Shown piece by piece: positions 12,346-23,321 of a stretch of DNA of 64,000 nt. Below the pieces are notes generated by a model. That model saw only the letters and a list, made by a program, of their open reading frames with translations. It ran no database searches and was not told the DNA's origin. Each line of letters begins with the position of its first letter. Within the stretch, counting starts at the first letter, position 1. The stretch comes from Phymorhynchus buccinoides. Taxonomy: Eukaryota > Mollusca > Gastropoda > Neogastropoda > Raphitomidae. The stretch is taken from contig CM065713.1 in NCBI GenBank assembly GCA_017654935.2, positions 12,210,379-12,274,378 of the forward strand, in the 5' to 3' direction. Both the position numbers and the translations under genes were made by a program.

Positions 12346-13419
12346 CGCTTTTGGGAACGAGACCCAGGTAAGAAACGAGCAGAGCGAACGCCCGAACTCG
12401 GGCTGGACTGTTTGAGGAGCGGAGCCAACATGGCCTCGTGACTGTCTTGAGCCTTGCGTTCCGCAGACTAATTGAGAACCGAGGCGAGTGCCTCTTCGCC
12501 GAAGAGGCCCGAAAAGGTACACGTGAGAGATCGGAGCTGCTCCTTTTCCGAAGCCAAAGAAGTCGTGGCCTTCGTGAGAAGAAAAATACCAGGCCAGCGC
12601 AGAAGTTAGCACCTTGAGGGAGGCCAGTACTTCCGAAAGGCTCTGGAGCGTTTCCCCGAGAGCGGAGAACGCGACTCCGACAGCCGGCTCATCGACGTGC
12701 TCGAACAGGAGGAAGTCCACCGGGGACCTACAAGGAGCTGAGCTCCCAAGAGAGTCCGACGCCGTTGCGCAAGGGAGTTGGAACACCCCCCAGCCCTAGC
12801 GTGCCCGCGAGGGCGACTTCCGGGTTGAGAGGGAGGAGCCTTAGATCGTAAGAGAGTGACTCGAGTCCTCACATCTGAGCCGGTCACTCTCTCCCTACGA
12901 AGGCTTAGAGGAGCGGGCAAGGGGAAGATAATCCACGTGGAGCCCCAGCACCGTCCAGAACTGGGGCACGAAGAAAGATCCTGCGGACGATGCGTCTTCT
13001 CTACTGAGCACAGAATGGCCTTGGGAGAAGCGCCTGTCGTCCGCCAGTCTTCCTAAGCGCAAAGTTTCCTCCGCCCGGAGAATGGACTCCTGGAGGAAAC
13101 TTGGAGGCTGGAGAACCAGGTGGCGCCTTCCGTGCTGGAAGGAACCAGCTGAACGGCCTGTGGCCGAGGTAGAGACTGGAGCGGTGACGCAGACCCCATC
13201 AGGGCAAGCGCCACTGCACACGACGAGGAGGCCTCGATGAGAGGAGCCTAGAACCGGGGGAGGCCTAACCGGAGAAGTTGGTCCGGGTAGAAAACGGAAG
13301 TCCTCCAAGATTGTTCGGAGAAGATGGCCGTCAAAGACGGGAGGGGAACGGGCCGGAGACAAAGAGGCCTCCGGTGATACATGGTCCAAAGAAGGGCCTG
13401 GCCTAGAGAGGCCTTGATC

Positions 13420-14300
13420 GTGTTCCCCGACTGATGACTGAGGAAAGAGGCCTCCGTCCTGCCGGAGGCCCGGAGGACCAGGGAGGCCGCCGCCGTTCAG
13501 GTCGCGGCTTCCGAGCGCGACCTCCCACTAGGGAGGCCCAGGTCCCAAGGAGGACGCGGTGAGGGAGGCCCGAGGGCGCGGCAGAGAGGCCTAGGCCTCT
13601 TGCTGAGGGAGGCCTATCCAGCCCGAGGCCTGGAGTACCGGGGAGGCCGCGGCCTCCGAGGCCTTCTACTGAGGGTGGCCCGGATCCAAAGGAGGACGTG
13701 GGGAGGGAGGCCCGAGGGCGCGGCAGAGGCCGAGGCCTCTTGCTGAGGGAGGCCCATCCTGCCCGAGGCCTGGAGTACCGGGGAGGCTGCGGCCTCCTAG
13801 GTCACGGCCTCCGAGCACGGCCCCCGAGGCCTCCCACCGAGGGAGGCCCGGGTCCGAAGGAGGCCCAGTGAGGGAAGCCCGAGGGAGCCGGAGAGGCCTA
13901 GGCCCGGGGAGGACTCGGCCTCCGAGCACGGCCCACGAGGCCTCCCACCGAGGGAGGCCCGGGTCCGAGGGAGGCCCGGGTCCGAAGGAGGCCCGGCGGA
14001 GCCGGAGAGGCCTAGGCTGGTAGGCCTCCCTGGTGGGGAGGCCTCATCCACCGACTCGGGGTCCGTCCATAGACGTGTCGACCGGCCTCCTTGCCGGGAA
14101 AACACTCAACCGATGTCACCACCACTGGGGCGAACACCGGGAGACTCTCTCGGCCCGAGGCCCCAGGCCAGGGTGAAGTGGCCGAGAGAGGCACCAACCG
14201 CGCCGTCGGAGGGCGGGGCGGATTTAGCTGGTAGGCCTCGGCCTCCCCGGCTGGGGAGGTGTAGAGAGGCCTACGGCCTTCCAGGCTTGAGGTCCGATCG
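13420..14300. repeat. GGCCTCC-rich imperfect tandem repeats in DIRS
   Basis: Many AGGCCT and GGGAGGCCC motifs in units of about 60-100 bp (for example 13560-13690 compared with 13690-13800, and 13800-13870 compared with 13920-13990). Very GC-rich. It looks like local expansion within the gag-like region. Confidence 0.75.
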
Positions 14301-15131
14301 AGACACAGGGACGTCTGATTGAGGCCCCAGTCAAATTACCTCGACACACAGTCGGTGGGGGGCCTCCTTCACCCTCTCTCCAACACTAGGTCAGAGAGGA
14401 AGGAGGGACAAGGCGAGCACCCGAGTGCAGGCCTGCAACTCGGGGTGTCAGATGTGCGCATAGCGTGCGACTTTCCCCCCGAAGCGCTGTCCAGACGTCC
14501 GTGTAGAAGTGGAGGCCCGTGTAGAGAGGCCTCCTGAAACAGAAAGACATGGCAGAAACACGTGCGGACGAAATGGGCCTAAAGGCCTTCTGCGAAACCG
14601 AAGCAGAAGGCGGGCTGAGATAAAGAACCCGTGTAGTCCAGTGTCTGGATGAACGAGACGAGACGAGAACCGAAGAGGCCGTAGGAGTACGACCAGAAGA
14701 AGACAAAACGAACGAAGAGGCCTACAGAGGCCCAGACGGATTAAGAACGTTTAGAACGAGACTTTTTGTAAGAGTTTGAACGGATGAATTTTTCTTACGA
14801 GTCCCTATAACAGAAACGACCAGATTAATCTAGTGGGAGAGGAGAACGAACCGTAGGGTCCGACAGAACTTGACTGAGAATTTTGGAACTCAAGTTTGGA
14901 GAGACCAAACCACGTGCGCGCGTGCACTAGTAGTGCACGGTGAGTGATGAACAGAAAAATTCAAAGTTTGATAGTTCTAGCGAACTTAGACTAGAGAAAC
15001 TGAGCCAATCAAGACTCAGTGTTACACTGAAACCGATGATAGAGAGGAACAGGAACGAACCCACCAGTTTAGAGTGTTATAAACCAAAAAAGGTAGAAGC
15101 CAAGGCAACCCAGGTCAACCATGAAACGCTG

Positions 15132-15312
15132 GAAAATTGTAATGGCAGAAGTAGGCGCTCATTGGCCTAGCCACTACTAGACCGGTAAGGGGGGATAACT
15201 CCCACCCCGCATCCAGCTAGGGGGTCAAGGCCAGAGCCTACTTTTGTTTTTCTATTTGCTATGGTATAGCTCCAGGTCGCTTAACGCTCATGCAGTTGTT
15301 TCAGGTGTTGGT
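15132..15312. repeat. DIRS element right inverted terminal repeat
   Basis: Reverse complement of 8984-9164. On the - strand it precedes the gag-like region, so it would contain the element's promoter by analogy with other DIRS elements; no core promoter motif is proven. Confidence 0.95.
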
Positions 15313-15333
15313 ACAGTATGGTTAAAGTAGATT

Positions 15334-15408
15334 GCACATTTTGCACCAAAACTACTCATTTCAGCTATCCAGACTACTCAAGACTTGTGTAGGAGGTAAA
15401 CAGGTCTG
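15334..15408 (+). mobile_element. hAT-like MITE, right part
   Basis: Continues the MITE begun at 8791, with CACATTTTGCACCAAAAC through GTAAACAGGTCTG. It matches 49837-49910 closely. The right target duplication GTATGA follows. Confidence 0.85.
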
Positions 15409-15869
15409 GTATGAGATTGAATCATACAACATAATAAAACTTTTGTCTAAATTTAATACATTTAGGGGATAGTGTTGGTTAAACTAAGGTGGGTGTGTCT
15501 TTCTTGTATTGTAAGTGTAATTGCATTTGATGCTGTCACAAATTACATACACCTGTGCATGCACATTTGCATAAAATGAAACTTATTCATATCAACCTAT
15601 GGCAAAGCAAAATCGAGAACCTTTGCTCACAGGCATTGTTGACACAGTGCAGAAATTCTAATTTTCAAAAATTCTTCACTTCAAAATTTGATAATTTCCA
15701 CACAAGAGACATAAACACCCAAATGTCTGACCCCCAATGACTGGACTGACAACACTTCACACAAACAATACAAAAGTAATAAAAGTCACCATACCTTATT
15801 GCTGGTGTGGGTTGCTAGGTACCCGCAGTACTGCATCCTGTATGTCCTTGACCTCCACAGTGCGCAGGG
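15409..15869. other. AT-rich spacer, no gene recognised
   Basis: No repeat or coding family is recognised. It lies between the MITE and the second recombinase relic. Confidence 0.4.
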
Positions 15870-16800
15870 TTTCTTCAGGTAACACACGCAGGTAATGTCT
15901 CAGGGGGTGATGGACTGGCAGGTCCAATCCGCCGAGTTCATGATGCGCTGTAATGGGACACCACACAGCAGGGCGCAGCTAGATGCTGTGGCCCCAGTTG
16001 ATCCAGGAGTGCCACTCAGTCCCGCTTCCATCAGCACAGAAACGGTCCATCGTCTAACCGTCCCTAGTTGGACTTAGGACGGTGAGGGCTGTGCACCTAA
16101 ATGAACAGCTGTTTATAGTCTGCACTTGCAGCCTTTGTCCTGTCTGTGTAGGTCTTCACATAGCTGACTGGACACACCCTCTCATCGGCACAGTTTGATA
16201 GTCACCGCTGGGGCTCTGTGAGAGGGTCTGTCTGTCTTGGAACCAAAATTAATCAGACTAGAGAACAACAGTAGACGAGCCCACAGAACACATGCGAGAA
16301 CAACACAAGATCACTGGCCCGTTTGGCTGTACACTGCACTAAAAGGAAAACTACCTTCTTAGTAAGCTTATCCAGGGTAATGTCTGAGGGCGGGTGCCAC
16401 TCGGATAAAAGCGTTAACACCTGTCCTACATCCCAGGTGGGCACAATCTTTATTTTGGTGGGTGCAGGTTAAAAACACCTTTCGCAAAGCGATGCATGAT
16501 CTATAGGGGTGATGTGGTGAGGCTGAAGAATAGAATAGAAATAGTCCGCCAAGCCAACCCCTTATCCACCAGATGTTGGAGATACTGTAGTAAGGAAGTC
16601 ACAGGTATGGCAGATGGTTCCAAAGACTGGTGGGGGCACACTGGTACCAGGTTTTCCAGGCAGACTGGTATTGTTCCCGTGTTCCCTCTCTCCAGCTGTG
16701 TTGGGGAGTGGTGAATTCTGGTAGGGTGAGTCCTGTTGCATTCCGCATAGCGGCCATACCATGAGGAATAGAGTGACAAGGCCCTTCACTGGGTACCCTG
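15870..16800 (-). pseudogene. Tyrosine recombinase relic, Ngaro/DIRS-like
   Basis: The - strand carries the parts of a YR-retrotransposon recombinase in the right order. Near 16600: SLLQYLQHLVDKGL (core-binding domain). 16444-16253: WDVGQVLTLL then LDKLTKKVVFLL and CTAKRASDLVLF (first arginine region). About 16235-16110: TDRPSHRAPAVTIKLC, then after a frameshift CPVSYVKTYTDRTKAAS. Near 16030-15890: VRRWTVSVLMEAGL and CGVPLQRIMNSADW. The His-x-x-Arg box reads SGTPGSTG, so it is lost. Stops and frameshifts make it a pseudogene. It differs from the DIRS copy at 9787-10504 and resembles Ngaro-type recombinases; a Crypton origin cannot be excluded. Confidence 0.72.
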
Positions 16801-16908
16801 TGGTGGTGTTCATGACCAGGTCCGTCTGGCTGGGAGACGGCGGGGCTTGTCGCACAGAAGCTGCAGCAACATTGGCAGTCATGGTGCGTCGTTCCAGCAG
16901 GGGGCCAC

Positions 16909-17098
16909 CAGCAACATCTTGCAGGGAGATCCCCTCGGCTTGTTGACTACAGTGTGCACTAGCGTTGGTGAAGGGAAGGCATACAGGAGTTGGAATTCCA
17001 CCGTACACCAGCAGCATCTTGCAGGGAGATCCCCTCAGCTTGTTGACTACTGTGGGCACTAGCATTGGTGGAGAGAAGGCATACAGGAGTTGGAATTC
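16909..17098. repeat. 99-bp tandem duplication
   Basis: Two units start near CCAGCAACATCTTGCAGG and CCAGCAGCATCTTGCAGG and end at GGAGTTGGAATTC. They lie just upstream of the recombinase relic on its strand. Confidence 0.8.
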
Positions 17099-17173
17099 AC
17101 GCGGGCATCGATTGCATAGGCCTGTCGGTCCAACGCCATGTAACGTGGCAGCTGTGCTGTCATGTGGAAATAA

Positions 17174-17565
17174 TTAACAGCTAAAAACAACTTTTTTTAT
17201 GTGTCTAAGACCACACGTTCATATCAAATCAAATTAAATCAGATCAAATCATCTTTATTATCTCATAACAGATGATATAGACTACAACCTCACTCATATA
17301 ATTTTATCACATAAAATGTCTTCTTTTTTTTTTTTAAAGCCACAAAACACCAATGCTTTCAAGCTTTCGAGATTTTTATTATCTCTTATCTGGAAAATAA
17401 GTTTTGAAACTGACATGAGGTAAAAAGGTACAGCTAAAAAGTTTATAAAACTTTTCTGTGTCCAAATTCTGTATTTGTGAACCTAAGAAACAAAACCAGT
17501 TAACGTTAACTTTGTATTTTTGTGCTGATTTACTTTTTCTCCCAATGGGGTAGGGACAGTGCCTT
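17174..17565. other. AT-rich sequence before the ribozyme
   Basis: Contains a run of ATCAAATCAAATT-like pentamers and a poly-T. Read on the - strand it would be downstream of the hammerhead. No open frame of a known family. Confidence 0.4.
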
Positions 17566-17613
17566 ATGCAAAGACAGCTGTTTCGACCTAGAGAAGGTCT
17601 CATCAGTTTGCAT
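17566..17613 (-). ncRNA. Hammerhead ribozyme, type I with minimal stem III
   Basis: On the - strand, in order: stem I ATGCAAA, core CTGATGA, stem II GACC with loop TTCTCTA and GGTC, core GAAA, minimal stem III C-AGCT-G, cleavage triplet GTC, and stem I partner TTTGCAT. Stem I is 7 perfect pairs, and stem II is 4. Outside, GGCC and GGC can extend stem I beyond an internal loop, as in ribozymes that use loop-loop contacts. The very short stem III is the form known from Penelope-like elements and retrozymes, which often act as dimers. No transposase or reverse transcriptase is recognised beside it, so it may mark a fragment of such an element. Confidence 0.88.
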
Positions 17614-17802
17614 GATTGGCCTGCAATTTGAGTCTATTTTGACTGTCCTGTGGATGCCAACTTGAGCAAGAAGACATTCTACAAGAGAATGGTGTCTTCT
17701 TTGCACCAAATCGAAAATCCACAATAAAAGCAACCAGCACAAAGTTAATACAGATATAGTAAAAATCTTATGAAAATCTTGTGTAAAATGAACAAAATAA
17801 TA

Positions 17803-18720
17803 ATGTTCTGAAATTTTAATTTTGGGCAAAATGTCTTATTCACATTAACTTCTAAGCAAAAAAAGTTCCGTAAGCATCTTAAATTCACATAATAGTTCTC
17901 ACCAAACAAATATATTTTAAACTTGCTCAGTTACTGTGATTACATGCAATTATTGATTTGATTTCAATCATCTTTCTTACACACTGATAATCCCTGGGCA
18001 GGTCAACAGGAAGTGACCAAACCAACAGGAAGTGGAATTATGGGAACTCTGCTTCCTTTCCCAACTCACAAAATAATTTAAAACAGTAAAATATTTTGTA
18101 ACCATTCTTTCTAAAAGTCTAAATTTTCAAAAAGGGATATTTACAATCTTAATTCTTAATTAAGAAAAATAAATTAAAATACCAAAAATTCTTAATACAA
18201 AATTGCACTTAGCTCTAATAAACATACTCTGAAGAAAATCCAAGGGAGGTCATTCATTTAACCAATGTTCTGAAATGTTAATATTTGGCAAAATGTCTTA
18301 TTCACATTAACTTCTAAGCAAAAAAGTTCCCTAAGCATCTTAAATTCACATAATACAATAGTTCTCACCAAACAAATATATTTTAAACTTACTGTGATTA
18401 CATGCAATTATTGATTTGATTTCAATCATCTTTCTTACACACTGATAATCCCTGGGCAGGTCAACAGGAAGTGACCAAACCAACAGGAAGTGGAATTATG
18501 GGAACTCTGCTTCCTTTCCCAACTCACAAAATAATTTAAAACAGTAAAATATTTTGTAACCATTCTTTCTAAAAGTCTAAATTTTCAAAAAGGGATATTT
18601 ACAATCTTAATTCTTAATTAAGAAAAATAAATTAAAATACCAAAAATTCTTAATACAAAATTGCCCTTAGCTCTAGTAAACATACTCTGAAGCAAATCCA
18701 AGGGAGGTCATTCATTTAAC
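17803..18720. repeat. 460-bp tandem duplication
   Basis: Two units starting GTTCTGAAATTTTAATTTTG (17803) and GTTCTGAAATGTTAATATTTG (about 18267) carry the same AT-rich sequence, including AACAGGAAGTGACCAAACC. They differ by small indels. No coding signal. Confidence 0.88.
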
Positions 18721-20440
18721 CAAACTCTTCAAGGGGAAGATAGACTTACTCTATGAGGGATCACTAGATTCTTTTAGTCTTAAAAAATAATCTATTCCAT
18801 GAAATTATCCAAAATTTAGCCTGAAAGTAAAGCACATCTAAAAAAACACCCATACATGAATTATTTATGAATGGTTGAAACTAATGTCTCAACAAAATTA
18901 AAATTAAATGGAAAAAGTACATGGTGGTGTTACTAAAAATAGCATATATTCCTTTTGCACTAATATGTATAAGAATGATCTTTTTCATTGCTTTGAGTTT
19001 CGGTGTACACATAAACAGATGCCATAACTAGATTTTGTCATGGGGAAAAAAGATGTGGCAAATTTCAAATTTTATTAACCAACAATTTTTGATATAAAAA
19101 ACAAAAAATTGGCCTTAGCTCTAATAAACATAATCTGAAGCAAATTCAAGGGAATATAACCAAACTCAAGCTAACATTCCCTACTCTATGAGGGATCACT
19201 AGATTCTATTAGTCTTAAAATGTCCCATATGTGCCTTCCCAGGTCGAGAGGACGTAAAGCTCAAAATTACATACATATAAGTCTTAAAAAATATTCTATT
19301 CCATGAAATTATCTAAAATTTAGCTTGAAAGTAAAGCACATCTAAAAAAAACCCATACAGGAATTATTTATGAATGGTTGAAAATAATGTCTCAACAAAA
19401 TAAAAATTAAATGAAAAAGTACATGGTGGTGTTACTAAAAATAGCATATATTCCTTTTGCACTAATATGTATAAGAATGATCTTTTTCATTGCTTTGAGT
19501 TTCGGTGTACACATAAACAGATGCCATAACTAGATTTTGTCATGGAGAAAAAAGATGTGGCAAATTTCAAATTTTATTAACCAACAATTTTTGATATAAA
19601 AAACAAAAAATTGGCCTTAGCTCTAATAAACATAATCTGAAGCAAATTCAAGGGAATGTAACCAAACTCAAGCTAACATTCCCTACTCTATGAGGGATCA
19701 CTAGATTCTATTAGTCTTAAAAAATATTCTATTCCATGAAATTATCCCAAATTTAGCCTGAAAGTAAAGCACATCTTAAAAAAAACCATACATGAATTAT
19801 TTATGAATGGTTGAAAATAATGTCTCAACAAAATAAAAATTAAATGGAAAAAGTACATGGTGGTGTTACTAAAAATAGCATATATTCCTTTTGCACTAAT
19901 ATGTATAAGAATGATCTTTTTCATTGCTTTGACTTTCGGTGTACACATAAATAGATGCCATAACTAGATTTTGTCATGGGGAAAAAAGATGTGGCAAATT
20001 CAATTCTTGATATTAAAAAAAAAAGCCCTTAGCTCTAATAAACATACTCTGAAGCAAATCCAAGGGAGGTCACTCATTTAACCAAACTCTTCAAGGGGAA
20101 GATAGACTTACTCTATGAGGGATCACTAGATTCTATTAGTCTTAAAAAATATTCTATTCCATGAAATTATCCCAAATTTAGCCTGAAAGTAAAGCACATC
20201 TAAAAAAAAACTATTCAGAAATTTATGAATGGTTGAAAACAATGTCTCAAGAAAATGAAAATTAAATAAAAAAGTTCCTGGTGGTGTTACTAAAAATAGC
20301 ATTTTCACTTTTGCACTATAATGTATAAGAAATATTTTTGTGATTGCTTTGAGTTTTGGTGTACACATAAATAGATGTTATATTTGTATTTTGTCATGGG
20401 GAATAAGAGATATGTGGCAAATTTCAAATTTTATTATTTA
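18700..20440. repeat. Four-copy AT-rich segmental tandem array (about 380-500 bp units)
   Basis: Each unit holds CTCTATGAGGGATCACTAG, then GCCTGAAAGTAAAGCACATC, TACATGGTGGTGTTACT and GGTGTACACATAAA. Copies are near 18738, 19180, 19685 and 20105. The second copy carries an extra 65 bp (about 19217-19281) with CTTCCCAGGTCGAGAGGACG, which also occurs at 48305-48330, so a dispersed fragment has inserted there. Short frames are shared between units and are not convincing genes. Confidence 0.87.
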
Positions 20441-21230
20441 ACAAGTACGTGTATATGTCACAGGAAATTTTGGAATCCAGGAAAGATTCTGAATGTTCAT
20501 GGGAAAATTATGAATTTTCCCGAGTTTTGGAAAATTTGTAATCTTCCCTTGAAAATTTTGAATTCTGATTTTTTCCTGGAAAACTCCACATTTTTTCCAA
20601 GCTTACAGCGAAGTTAAATGAATTGTCTGTGAGAGAGAGAAGCTTTAAACTTTAAATGTTTAATGAGGATGAACTGAATAAACATTGCATCATCAAGAAT
20701 GACGACAGGAATAATAACAAACAAAAGTAATAATTATGTAATAATAATGATAATAACCAGTTATATCCAACTGATTCATAATGCCGTATATACTTTAACA
20801 GTCAAATATAACCAAATCCAAATAATATAAAACACAAATCATAACACATGTTAATAAATATAAGCTTATATCCAACCACGTCGTAAGTGTCATAATCATC
20901 AATTTGTTGATGGAGGACTCTATATGCAAGAAGAACCATGCACACTTATACACATACCAGGCATGAAAGAATTCAGCGTTTCGCGGAAAATCCGCGTAAA
21001 TTTTTGAAAAGGACCGATCTTGCCGTATTCTTATATGTACAAGTCTTTATTTGGCGGGATTCTCAAACTGGTTAACCGGAAGTTGCTTTAGCTCACTCGC
21101 TTCAATTGTGCGAAGGAAGGCGAAAGGAGTAGCTCCCGCTCAACAAAAGTAGCGATGATATCTGAAAATGTGTGTGGAAGGTATTTGTGCGGACCAATTT
21201 TTCGGACCCCCTCCTTGCTGAATAAAATTT
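20441..21230. other. AT-rich spacer, no gene recognised
   Basis: It includes 20625-20690, which resembles 7400-7455. Nothing else is recognised. Confidence 0.4.
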
Positions 21231-21289
21231 GTGACGTTAGGTAGGCGAGAATGTGTTTGTAAAAAAAAAATTGGGAACGTTGTGTGCCC

Positions 21290-21500
21290 CCCCCCCCCCC
21301 CCCCCCCCCAAGTCAACAAAACATCGGACGTTAGTCGGTCCGGGTGGAAAGATGTTTGTGCCGGGAAAAAAATGTTTGGGAACGTCCTCCCCTCCCCTCA
21401 ACAAAACTTCCGACGTAAGGTGAAAATCCGGGTGGAAGGAACAAAACTTCCGACGTAAGGTGAAAATCCGGGTGGAAGGATTTCTCGGACGAAATTTTTT
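21290..21500. repeat. Poly-C run and 40-bp tandem repeat
   Basis: A run of about 21 C near 21289-21309 is followed by two perfect units of about 40 bp starting ACAAAACTTCCGACGTAAGG (near 21401 and 21440), with a more diverged unit before them. Confidence 0.85.
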
Positions 21501-21535
21501 CCTCTTTTTTGATCTTCATCCACTTTCATGCCTGA

Positions 21536-22046
21536 CATACACACACAGGCACTCACACACACACACGCACGCACACATACACATGCAGGCACTCACACAC
21601 ACAGGCACTCACACACACACGCACGCACACATACACACAGGCACTCACACACACACACGCACGCACACATACACACAGGCACTCACACACACACACACAC
21701 ACACACATACACATGCAGGCACTCACACACACAGGCACTCACACACACACACATGCACGCACACATACACACAGGCACTCACACACACACACACACACGC
21801 ACGCACACATACACACACAGGCACTCACACACACACACGCACGCACACATACACACACAGTCACTCACACACACACACACACACGCACACATACACATGC
21901 AGGCACTCACACACACAGGCACTCACACACACAGGCACTCACACACACACACGCACGCACACATACACACACAGGCACTCACACACACACACGCACGCAC
22001 ACATACACACACAGGCACTCACACACACACACACGCATGCACACAT
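21536..22046. repeat. Compound CA microsatellite
   Basis: About 510 bp of ACAC with regularly spaced AGGCACTC and GCACGCACACATAC inserts, giving units of about 40-50 bp. All + strand frames are open but consist of His-Thr repeats, which is not coding evidence. Confidence 0.95.
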
Positions 22047-22305
22047 GCTGCATGCTTTATCCTGAGAGTGAGACGCTTCTGAAACACCTCCAGTGTCTCT
22101 ACAATGGTTAAAGAACTCGGCTGGCCTCTTTGCCCATTTTTATAGTGCATCCCTGGGACCCTCTACACATTCTTTTAGAGGGTCCTTTAGGATTATAGTA
22201 CACCATAGACCCTCAAACGGGGGTCCCTGGGAGCCCTGGTTCTGAAACTGAAAAAATACCAAGTTTGCTTTTTATCAAGGCATGTTCCGTTACGCATTGC
22301 TTCTA

Positions 22306-22445
22306 CAGTGGAACCCCCCTTATAAGACCTTAAAAAATCATCCAAAATGAGGTCTTATGAGGGAGGGGTCTTATAATAGAGGCAATTTTAATGCTTACGA
22401 AGAGGGAGTCTTATAATGGGAGGTCTTATAAGGGAGGTTCCACTG
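22306..22445. mobile_element. pogo/Tc1-like MITE (CAGTGGAACC), 140 bp
   Basis: Ends CAGTGGAACCCCCCTTATAA and its complement TTATAAGGGAGGTTCCACTG, flanked by TA on both sides. The interior repeats GGTCTTATA motifs. TIRs starting CAGT with TA duplication fit pogo/Tc1-mariner type elements. Related copies lie at 22904-23063, 25366-25492, 40935-41012 and 50802-50840. Confidence 0.88.
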
Positions 22446-22477
22446 TATTTATGCGCATATGCATTTACTGTTCACAG

Positions 22478-22523
22478 CTCTGGCATAATCTGGGAGGAGT
22501 CGCAAACGCCGTTACCGTGCATC
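22478..22523 (+). pseudogene. Partial copy 1 of VPS13 exon 24748
   Basis: After TTCACAG the sequence CTCTGGCATAATCTGGGAGG repeats the start of the exon at 24748 and diverges after TTACCGTGC. The preceding intron end (ATTTATGCGCATATGCATTT) is also copied. Further partial copies, with or without the acceptor, are at 22852-22903, 23134-23200, 23236-23287, 24306-24361 and 24523-24586. Confidence 0.85.
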
Positions 22524-22849
22524 TTTGTAATTCTTATGTGACTTGTCATCGACGAAAATGGTGTTTTACGTCCTCTTGGTCTGAATCAGACACATATGGG
22601 ACATTTGTAAATACAAATATGTTGGGAACAATACTGGAGGCAATGCCCGGAGGCAGTATGAAACCAGTAAAGTCCCTGATTTTTTGATAAATGATGATTT
22701 AACTTGTCATCCAAAATTGTGCTTGTGTTTATGCATGCTGAATGTCAATGTTTCTGTTGTACGACACCTGACGAAATTTCTCCTTGAGAGATAATAAAGT
22801 GATTTTAATTTGAATTAGTTTGCTTTTTATCAAGGCTTGTTCTGTTATG

Positions 22850-23300
22850 CATCTGGGAGGAGCGTCGCAAGCGCTGTTGCCGTGCTCTGAAGCTGAAAGA
22901 ATACAGTGGAACCTCCCTTATAAGACCTCCCATTATAAGACTCCCTCCCATATAAGACCTACTTCTCTGAGACACTGCCCTTCTTTGTAAGTATTAAAAT
23001 TACCTCCCTTATAAGACCCCATTTTGGATAATTTTTGAAGGTTTTTTAAGGGAGGTTCCACTGTACCAAGTTTGCTTTTATAAAGGCTTGTTCCGTTACA
23101 CATTGGTTATATTTATGTATTTACTGTTCACAGCTCTAGCATAATCTGGGAGGAGCGTTGCAAGCGCTGTTACCGCGCTCTGAAGCTGAAAGAATACCAA
23201 GTTTGCTTTTTATCAAGGCTTGTTCTGTTATATATCTGGGAGTAACATTGCAAGCACTGTTACCGTGCTCTGAAGCTGAAAGAATACCAAGTTTGCTTTT
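22850..23300 (+). pseudogene. Partial VPS13 exon copies 2-4 in tandem
   Basis: Three copies of ATCTGGGAGGAGCG through GCTCTGAAGCTGAAAGAATA, at about 22852-22903, 23134-23200 and 23236-23287. Only the one at 23134 keeps the acceptor CACAG. Each is preceded by the intron phrase GTTTGCTTTT-ATCAAGGCTTGTT. All stop at the same point, before the second half of the exon. A CAGTGGAACC MITE (22904-23063) cuts between copies 2 and 3. Confidence 0.85.
22904..23063. mobile_element. pogo/Tc1-like MITE (CAGTGGAACC), 160 bp
   Basis: Complete ends CAGTGGAACCTCCC and GGGAGGTTCCACTG with flanking TA. Inserted within the exon-copy array. Confidence 0.88.
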
Positions 23301-23321
23301 ATCAAGGCTTGTTCTGTTATA

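Larger units (their letters stand above)
12240..14740 (-). pseudogene. DIRS gag-like region, broken
   Basis: Region between the right terminal repeat and the reverse transcriptase, where DIRS elements carry gag. Several - strand frames (for example 12895-13389, 164 aa, and part of 12025-12786) follow one another with stops and shifts. The codon-rich, GC-rich composition stands out from the AT-rich flanks. No domain is recognised by sequence, so the gag label rests on position. It includes a 31-nt poly-G run and a GGCCTCC-rich tandem stretch. Confidence 0.55.
8936..15333 (-). mobile_element. DIRS-like tyrosine-recombinase retrotransposon, degenerate
   Basis: A 6,398 bp element read on the - strand: right end, gag-like region, reverse transcriptase remnant, RNase H, tyrosine recombinase, internal complementary region, left end. 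Inverted terminal repeats lie at 8984-9164 and 15132-15312. The internal complementary region at 9214-9318 joins the complements of both outermost ends. This arrangement is diagnostic of DIRS-type elements, which integrate through a circular intermediate and a tyrosine recombinase. Ends are fixed by comparison with the unbroken MITE at 49691-49910; no long target duplication is seen, as expected. Frameshifts, stops and lost catalytic residues mean the copy is dead. A foldback MITE (9379-9537) has inserted inside it. Confidence 0.93.

Noticed and set aside
12025..12786. 253 aa intact protein on the - strand
   Set aside because: It strings together gag-like sequence, a poly-proline run from poly-G, and an out-of-frame reading of the reverse transcriptase.
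21460..22111. His-Thr repeat proteins of up to 201 aa
   Set aside because: CA microsatellite in every frame.
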